Shown here: piece after piece, positions 57,051 to 64,000 of the stretch
Layout: every line of letters begins with the position of its first letter
Numbering within the stretch: the stretch's first letter is position 1
Assembly (NCBI GenBank): GCA_025602905.1
Contig: JAHLKI010000003.1
Span: 868,001 to 932,000 of the forward strand
Direction of reading: 5' to 3'
From: Phlyctochytrium arcticum
Lineage: Eukaryota; Chytridiomycota; Chytridiomycetes; Chytridiales; Chytridiaceae
Length of the DNA: 64,000 bases
Notes under the pieces: model-generated
What the model was told of the DNA's origin: nothing
Databases searched by the model: none
Seen by the model: only the letters and a program-made list of their open reading frames with translations
Program-made: the position numbers and the translations under genes

Positions 57051-58390
57051 TTCCCGACGAGAGAAACACAAGTGCAGCAATATGAAGCGTGCCTGGGCGA
57101 TTTGGCGTGGGAGGCGACGGAACCACAAGACATATCCACCCTATGGAGTTTCGCGACGATCGGAGAGATATCCAGGACGTTCAGTTTGAACCCAGAACAA
57201 CATGATGCTTTCGTAGTGTTGGCCTCGGGTCTGATCAAGCAGTTTGCGGAGGAGGACGACAACAATCTCGCCGGCGGCACTGGTGAAGAAACGAATCAGA
57301 TCATGGCATCGATATGGGGGAGTGCGGGAACGGGGAAAAGCGATATCCTTAAAGCTCTATTGAAGCTTGGCGCACTGTGGGGCCGGCCAAACGCGGTGAT
57401 GACGACGGCACCGACCGGCATTGCGGGCCCCAACGCAGGTGGAATGCATCTTCACAAGCTGTTCAATTGGACCATACATTGCACGAGGCGGAAGCAAGGA
57501 GCAACAGCGAGCGATTTGGACACCTTTGCCCCATTGAAGTTGTTGATTGTTGACTACTCAGTAAACAGTATCTGGATCTTTGGTCGACAACGTTAAAGAT
57601 GGTCAAAGGAAAGCCGTACAGTGCGATGGGGGGAGTGTCGGTTGTTGTATGCGGGGATTGGATGCAATTGTCAGCATGGTCAGGCTCGAAACTGTTTACG
57701 GAACTGTCGCCGTCTGATTCTTCGAAAACTGCGAACGGACACCAAATATACCACTCCATCGAAGACATATTTTTCCTGACCCGGAATATGCGCCAAGGGC
57801 CAAGGACACCATATGCGGATATCATGTCGAGGATGCGAACCGGGCAAGCGACAAGTATCGATATCGCCAATTGCAATAAGATGGTTATCCGACCAGACGA
57901 GCAGATGCCTGAAGGAGCGGCAGTCAACATCCGGCCTATACTGACAACGTCCAACCGACTGCGATGCGAGTTCAACACAGGTTGCTTGGAGGAGCTGGCG
58001 CGGAAACGAGGAGGCACCCAGTACCGGTTCAAGGGGAAGGTCAGCGCGACGGCAAGAGGACGCATTACGGCGCACGAGGTCCGAAGTCTGCGAAAGCTCC
58101 CTGACAACAAAACGGGACATTTCGCCCTGAATCTGGATCTCATGGTGGGATGCCCGATACAAGTGACCAAAAATGCCGACCCGAAGCAAAGATTGCTCAA
58201 TGGAACTCTTGGGACGGTTTTGCACATCCAGTTGCACCCAGATACAGTATGCACAGTGGAACAGTTGCCCAACGGGATAACATGACTTCACAGCGACAGA
58301 CTACCCGACATAGTGTTTGCCTGCCTGCACGGATACGACGAAGTGGAATTCCAGCCCGGGCTGCCGCCAGGAGTAGTCGGACTTTGGCCG

Positions 58391-58930
58391 TATGACAGTA
58401 TCAATCCAATCGACGGAGGAGATTCGGCGGTACTTCCACGACGGTCTCGAGCGCGGTGGCCCGTTCTGGTCTTTACTCGTGAAACATGTTTTCGGGGGTA
58501 ATCGAGGGTCAAGCTTAACCCAAATCCAAACCGCCGCCGCCCAACATTTGCAAGACTGGGGATGCAACTCCGATGGGGAATACTGTATCTCGCTATCGCT
58601 GGCGCACCCATTGACAGAAAGGGAAAGGGACCTGCCACTGCCACCACTGAGCTCAATCAGCCAGCCAAGAGCGGGGGAGGAAAGAGCCCCAAATCCAAAG
58701 TCAGCGCAGCGAATGTCAGCAACCGCGGCAAACCCTACAACCGCGGCAACCCCACCTCCGGACCCTCCAGCTCCAAGGGCAAGGACAGCGACAAGAGGCC
58801 TGCCAAGAAGAACCCCAATGACCAACATAACGGGAATGATCCCCGGATGCATTGTTACATTTGTGGGCTTAGCGGCAACCACTGGACCGCTCGCTGCCCT
58901 GACGCCAAGCAGAGAGACCCAAAAAACTAG
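58391..58930 (+). pseudogene. Ty3/gypsy gag, C-terminal part
   Basis: The segment STEEIRRYFHDGLERGGPFW and AAAQHLQDWGCNSDGEY in one frame joins, once the footprint at 58581 is removed, to LAIAGAPIDRKGKGP in the next, then a basic linker and the zinc knuckle CYICGLSGNHWTARC, ending at 58930. The 5' part of gag and the 5' LTR are missing; the Helitron B helicase abuts at about 58390. Confidence 0.7.
58581..58587. repeat. TACTGTA footprint in gypsy gag
   Basis: GAATACTGTATCTCGC without CTGTA reads GAATATCTCGC and makes one frame of DGEYLAIAGAPIDRKGKG. Confidence 0.8.
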
Positions 58931-59061
58931 CTTCGACAGGAGAAGGCGACACAGGTCGCCCGTCAAACGAGGCACCGATAGAATTACTTAGTCTTAGTTT
59001 AGCACAACCAGCTTCTGTATTAAATTCTTCTAATTCTAAAGAATCGGTCTCCCTCAACTCT

Positions 59062-62000
59062 GTGTCCAGTTGTACTGGAAAAGTTCAAACCCCAGGTTCA
59101 CCGTCAAATGGTAAACAACCCGAATCTATGGAACATCCAACCTTATCCCAGCCGTCAGGCTTGGTCCGGGCTACCCAGGTTGATGCCTCCTACGATGACG
59201 GTCGGTATGCCCCAAGACGTGTTACTTGTGGACCTGAACCAGTAATTGCTGAACATGCCTTTGTTGTTCATGCAAAGCTGAATGGCAAAATGGCACGAAT
59301 CCTCGTTGATACAGGTTGTGACACCTTAATGATCAACAACAAATGGGTTCGACAGCACAAATTTCCAACATATCGTCCATCCTCTGCTATTGAAGTAGAA
59401 TGGGGCGAGGATGGAGAAACCTTCAAGTCCGAAAGAATGATGATCGGCCACCTGGACCTCTACTGTGACCGCGTCAAATGCTCGTTCGGTGAACTACCGT
59501 TCATTGTCGCGCCGCTCAGAGTAGATGCCATTGTCGGCCTCCCATTCATCCTCGACCTTGAAGGACTCCAAATCGACAAAGTCGACCAACACCCGCGCAT
59601 GTCTTTCATGTTTGACGGCATGCGTCAGATTTGCGAAGCAAGACCCGTATCACGGAAACGGGAGGAAGTACGTCCGTCTTGCAATGCCGCTCACCTGCGA
59701 ACGTTCGACTGCCCACTCGAATCTCCCCGCCTCAAGTCACCTCTCGCTTCAGTCAAGGACATCAAGACCCACCTGAAGGCTGAGAAGTTTCTTCGAGCTC
59801 GGCGGAAGAAGGAATTCGCTTCGGTTTTTGCTGTCAACGTCAACGTTCTTGAGTGGATCGACGGAAATGGACGTGTGCAAGTTGCCCCAGCCTCCGCGCG
59901 CGTTACCGTGGCTGCAAGCTCCGGTACCGACAGTTTGGCTCACGGACCAAACGCTCCGGATGAAGATCCGTTGGCGTCCATTCCTGAAGACAACCCACTG
60001 TTGGCCATTCTCAAGAAATTCAAGAAGATGGTGTTCACAGAGCTACGCACCTTACCACCTTCTCGAGGGGAGGATGATTTCAAGATTGAAATCGAGGGCG
60101 TAGAAAAGCCTCTGTCAGTTCCCTTGCGGTCTATGGGTCCGAGCAAACTGGAAGAACTGAAGCGTCAGATCACAACGTTGCTTGCCAAAGGATGGATTAG
60201 ACATTCGTCAAGTACATGGGGTGCAGCTGTTCTATTTGCTGCCAAGAAGGATGGGACTTTACGTTGTTGTATCGACTATCGGGGGTTGAACAAGCAAACA
60301 AAGAAGGACCGTACCCCATTGCCGCATCTAGGAGAGCTGCGTCACCGTACCGTCGGCAAGAAGTACTTCTCTCTTCTTGACATCAAGGATGCCTAGCACT
60401 GCGTTCGAATCAGAGGCAGTGATATCCAGAAAACCGCGTTCTAGACGCGATTCGGACACTTCGAGTATGTTGTCATGCCCTTTGGTTTGACCAATGCACC
60501 CGCAACGTTCCAACGCATCATTAACAAGGTTTTCGGATACGTTTGAAGAACATCAAAAGCATGTTGAAACTGTGTTAGCTGCTCTTGAATCAAGCGCCCT
60601 TTACGTCAAGCCATCCAAGTGCTCCTGGGCAGTACAGGAGGTTGAATTCTGTGGGCAAATGTTGGGAAAATCCGGTGCACAAATTGCTGAAAGCAAAGTT
60701 GCCGCGGTCAACAATTTTGCTACGCCCAAGAACTTCAAGGACATTCAATCCTTCCTTGGACTGACAAACTACTTGTCATCTTACATTGACGAGTACGCAC
60801 GGATAGCATATCCCCTCTCGGAGCAACAATCTGGCAATAATCCGTGGAAGTGGGGTAATGCCGAGATTTCAGCGTTCACTACGTTGAAAGAATGAATCTC
60901 GACGGCTCCAGTGTTGACGCCGTTTGATCCTGGGAAGGAAGTCTATGTGTTCTCGGACGCATCAGGCTTCGCCATCGGTGGATGGCCTGCTCAACCAGTT
61001 GACCCAGATGATCCGATGCCGTCTCCTCTCCCTACGACGATACACGGATTCTAGAACCTGCCTAAACTGCGACCCGTCTTGTACTTTTCGCGAAAGATGC
61101 AAGACGCGGAGACACGATACCCCGTTCACGAACAGGAGTTACTCGCGCTGGTCAGAATCTTGAAGGCAAATCGACAGTTCCTATTGGGACGTCACTTTCG
61201 TGCGTTAGTCGACCACAAGTCCCTGATCTATTTACAGGATCAGCAACACTTGAGTCGGCGACCAGCGAATTGGGTCGAAGTGCTTCAGGAATTTGACTTT
61301 GACATCGAGTATCTTCCCGGTGAATGGAATACGGTAGCCGATGTGTTGAGCCGAAACCCATACTATGCCCCGCGATGTGCGGACTGCGCTCAGCGCGTGG
61401 TCCTGAACGCCATCGCCGTGCATTCCGCCAGCACACCTCGCGACAAGTCTAGTCTTGTAGTGACGGTCAATGCTGCGCGTGCCAAAAAGCGTGCATCGAA
61501 ACAGATTGCACAGGCAACAAAACAATTCGAACTTCCCGTAGACATGTCAGTCTGGGCTGAATTGTTACTTACAGACGATTTTGCTCTCCAGATGCAAAAG
61601 ACTCTCGAAGACAAGGCTTCTGCGCCAAAGACCATGACCGTTCCAGAACGGCGATACTCTGTAGAAGTCCTTCCGGAGAAAAGCAACACAGGTCAAACAT
61701 TGACGTTGCTCCGATACGAGGATCGCCTGTATGTGCCCGATGCCCTACGTAGTGCTTTGCTTGCGCAATACCACGATACGTTGGTCACCGGTGGCCACAC
61801 TGGTAAGCATACGACTTTTGTTGGTCGCTTATTGCAAAAATACCATTGGCCCACTATGGAACGGGACGTTGCAGCCTATGTCCGCACTTGTGCGACATGT
61901 CAACGATTCCGTAGTCCCGCACGAAGTGTAGGACTGTTACGCTCGCTCCCAGTGCCTGACAAGCACTGGCACACCATTGGCATGGACTTTGTCTCACTGC

Positions 62001-63211
62001 CAAGGACGGAATCGTGGGGGGGAAGGACTAGCCATAACGGCGATTACTACGATGCCGCCCTTGTCATTGTTGACTACCTGTCAGGACGTGTGTACTTGAT
62101 CCCCTGTAACGTGGAGGTTTCAAGTACAGAGCTCGCGTCTCTCTTTATACAGCACTTCTTCAAGAACGAAGGTGCTCCCAAGGTCATTGTCAGCGACCGC
62201 GATAGCAGAATCTTGTCCGAATTTTGGCAAGCATTCACTGCCGCACTAGGTATTAAGCTAGAGGTCGCAACCGCTCGACATCAGCAGACAGACGGAAAAT
62301 GCGAACGCAAGATCAAGTCTGTCAAGAACGTGCTGAAGGCCTACATAGACGGAGATGGTCAGAACTGGGTTGACATTCTACCTTTGGTGGAATTTCACTT
62401 GAACTCTACACCATCAAGCACCGGCGATGCCCCGTTCATGATCGACAAAGGCCGTCTCCCCGAGGTATCCGCTGGATACCATACCCGGGAAGGTCTAAAG
62501 GATGTTTCCAAGCCAACAAAGGAACAAGTTTCCAAATTTGTTGAGTCCGTCCAAGAGATTGAACGGGTTGTGCAACAGCGTTTTCGCGATGCACAGGATG
62601 CTCAAGCAAGAAACCACGACAAGGGTCGTCGGCCGCTTGCATTCAAAGAAGGCAATTTAGTCTTGCTTAAACGCAAGGGAATTCATATCCCAGCATTAGG
62701 GAAGCTGCCGGAGAAACTCCGCCAAGATTGGCTCGGCCCATTCAAGGTCAAAGGAGCCGGTCCACATCCCGATACTTACACATTGGAATTGCCGCATCCA
62801 ATGCGTATGGTACACCCGACATTTCATGTCGACATCCTGAAGGCATGGCACAAACCAGGCTTTATAGCCCATCGTGCCACGAAGGATGCACCTGAACCTG
62901 TGCTGCTTAACAGCGAAGAACTATGGTTCGTAGACCGCATTATGGACGAGAAGGTCCGTCACCGTAAGCGGATGTACTTTGTTCAATGGGAAGGCTTTGG
63001 GCCCGAGGACGCGACTTGGGAGCCGCGTGAGAACCTCGAGGAAACCGACGCACTGAGAAATTGGGAAACAGCAAACCCCTCAGTAGCGAAGGGTCCATCT
63101 GCGCGACCGGCAAAGCGCAAGAAGGCTCAAGAACCAGCCGTGGTTACTGACAGTCAGTCAGCAACAGCCCCATTGAATCGATCACAACGCAAAAAGCGCA
63201 GAAGTGCGTAA
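59062..63211 (+). pseudogene. Ty3/gypsy chromovirus pol: protease, RT, RNase H, integrase, chromodomain
   Basis: Protease ILVDTGCDTLM near 59310; RT from IEIEGVEKPLSVPLRSMG, IRHSSSTWGAAVLFAAKKD, CCIDYRGLNKQT, to YFSLLDIKDA with a TAG at 60394, then [18 protein letters not shown] deletion near 60530 removes the YxDD active site, joining NKVF to [15 protein letters not shown] and shifting frame. FCGQMLGKSGAQIAE and FLGLTNYLSSYIDEYA follow. TGA at 60893 and TAG at 61052 break RNase H (FSDASGFAIGG, HEQELLALVRIL). From 61055 the frame is open to 63211: integrase zinc HTGKHTTFVGR with CATCQRF, core IGMDFVS, VSDRDSRILSEF, QQTDGKCERK, then a chromodomain (WFVDRIMDEK, YFVQWEGFGPEDATWEP) that would guide insertion to heterochromatin. 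Decayed and inactive. Confidence 0.92.
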
Positions 63212-63886
63212 GTTGTGGTGAACAGGAATATGTGTTTCTCCGTCAATCACGGACCCGATGCGCCTGTTAACATTCCGAAACAGGAAAAACATGTTAACAC
63301 TGCTCAAACAGCAGCGAGTGTGTTTGATATCACTCTTTGGGTTTCCCACCCTGCATCATGACATAATGCACGCGTGCTACAATCTCAAAATCACTGAGAT
63401 TACATCCAAGGTTGCCCCTTGCTGACGGTGCGTCTTGCCCGTCAGGACTCTGGTAGGCCTGATCAGCCTGAGCCGAGTGGATGCATTGTCAGTGCATTGA
63501 TGATGAAAGACCGGGACAGCAAGACTAAGGTCTTCCCGTTATTACGCGTTATAACCTTCAACGTAAGGAAACACATACACACCTGAACTTGCACAATCTG
63601 CAAGAGAGTCTCGGGACAGCTGTCAATCACAGCTACTCCCTCGTGCCACAGCAAGATTGCTGGATACGTGCCCCTTCACAACTCAAGTAACCAGACGCCT
63701 TGGCGTGTGTCCGGTCTGGCTCACTTGCACCGCGTGGTATCTATATACGTCTGGCGAGACCGGTATATAGAGGCCCGGTGAGGTTGCGCTGGTAAACGGA
63801 AACTTCAATCTTGTTGCTGACACACAAACCCTGATCTTTAGACTCGCGCTCTTTCCAGGAACTCAGACCGTCGAGTCTGAGGGGGG
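63212..63886 (+). other. Gypsy 3' untranslated region
   Basis: No gene. Ends with the polypurine tract TCTGAGGGGGG at 63876-63886. Confidence 0.6.
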
Positions 63887-64000
63887 TGTAGCGGGTTCGT
63901 GGTTTGATGAGTGACTGCGCAACGCGTCGCGCAGTACATCTTAGTGTCCTAGTGTCTCGGTTTCTTGGTGTCTTGGTGTTCCAGCCAACCACCGACGACC
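63887..64000 (+). repeat. Gypsy 3' LTR, start only
   Basis: TGTAGCGGGTTCGTGG directly follows the polypurine tract. It leaves the window. TTGGTGT repeats occur near 63963-63980. Confidence 0.65.

Larger units (their letters stand above)
52960..58390 (+). pseudogene. Helitron B, copy B: Rep and helicase, most complete copy
   Basis: Starts near 52979 after a possible acceptor (ATCACAGCAG). Basic start, zinc pair GVCCLCGTLHLL and INFCTPCLRSLQR, PPRFAVANGLCIGNL, ISVVHAKTFNRLKGHSYAM, then after a footprint-caused frameshift at 53841, LPYGRGGPTGTRPNPISLEE. TAG at 54604, LPNLFFTVPPDSINSF, and the HUH site GNLHAPMLVWV with its second His changed to Pro. Zinc pair HHPYCGKCYG and ATCANCGEG, NAFNPLFAAIYKFN. 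Helicase: Walker A WGSAGTGKSDIL, Walker B LLIVDYSVNS lacking its Glu, frameshift near 57580, VVVCGDWMQLSAWSG, VGCPIQVTKNADP, a TGA near 58285, LPDIVFACLHGYD. It ends at about 58390 where gypsy gag begins; the last helicase motifs are missing. Confidence 0.85.

Noticed and set aside
58243..58249. TACAGTA in the Helitron B helicase
   Set aside because: The spacing from IQL to LPDIV is 22 residues here and in the copy at 36 kb, so nothing was inserted.
1..64000. CRISPR arrays, bacterial operons or phage genes
   Set aside because: No regular short repeats with spacers and no prokaryotic gene layout; spliced genes and fungal transposons dominate.

Overview
The window looks like repeat-rich, largely decayed DNA from a filamentous fungus, most likely an Agaricomycete-type basidiomycete. 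The reasons are the element mix (Helitrons with introns, Plavaka-type CACTA-like transposases, a chromodomain Ty3/gypsy element, Ty1/copia, DIRS-like, pogo, hAT and MULE fragments) and the short introns of about 50-65 bases with GTATGT or GTAAGT donors and CTAAC branch sites. The species cannot be named. I see no intact host housekeeping gene; almost every coding stretch belongs to a mobile element and almost all are broken.

Layout: 1-3.0 kb copia pol and 3' LTR start; 3.0-5.2 kb pogo-type transposase (minus) with an upstream array of duplicated exon/intron modules; 5.3-9.8 kb chimeric Helitron (minus); 10.5-11.2 kb MULE end; 11.8-13.8 kb DIRS-like element (minus); 14.4-20.9 kb Plavaka transposase (minus) that appears split by an antisense DUF6589-like gene; 21.3 kb pogo tail; 22.6-25.5 kb copia gag-pol; 25.5-31.3 kb Helitron with both termini visible, abutted tail-to-head by a 567-base non-autonomous Helitron; 31.9-35.7 kb gene-poor DNA with a 200-base tandem repeat; 35.7-36.9 kb Helitron helicase (minus); 37.1 kb SINE-like; 37.6 kb hAT start; 38.1-41.0 kb second DIRS-like element; 41.7-42.35 kb a fossil CRESS-DNA-virus-like Rep; 42.35-45.0 kb, 47.3 kb, 49.1 kb and 53.0-58.4 kb copies and fragments of a second Helitron family; 45.9 and 49.8-50.7 kb a paired accessory gene with AT-hook; 58.4-64 kb chromodomain gypsy element.

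The most interesting signal is not a gene. The heptamer TAC(A/T)GTA occurs about 31 times. At eleven sites internal evidence (paralogous repeat copies, frames and a splice donor) shows, or in one case suggests, that a 5-base C(A/T)GTA was inserted at a TA. That is the known excision footprint of Tc1/mariner-type transposons. These scars explain several frameshifts here and give a relative dating tool, since some elements (the 25.5-31.3 kb Helitron, both copia pols, the 38-41 kb element) carry none.

Other highlights are the viral Rep fossil with an upstream stem-loop, an OB-fold-like/AT-hook gene found head-to-head with the second Helitron family twice, an amber codon shared at the same site by two copies of that family, and clean tail-to-head Helitron termini.
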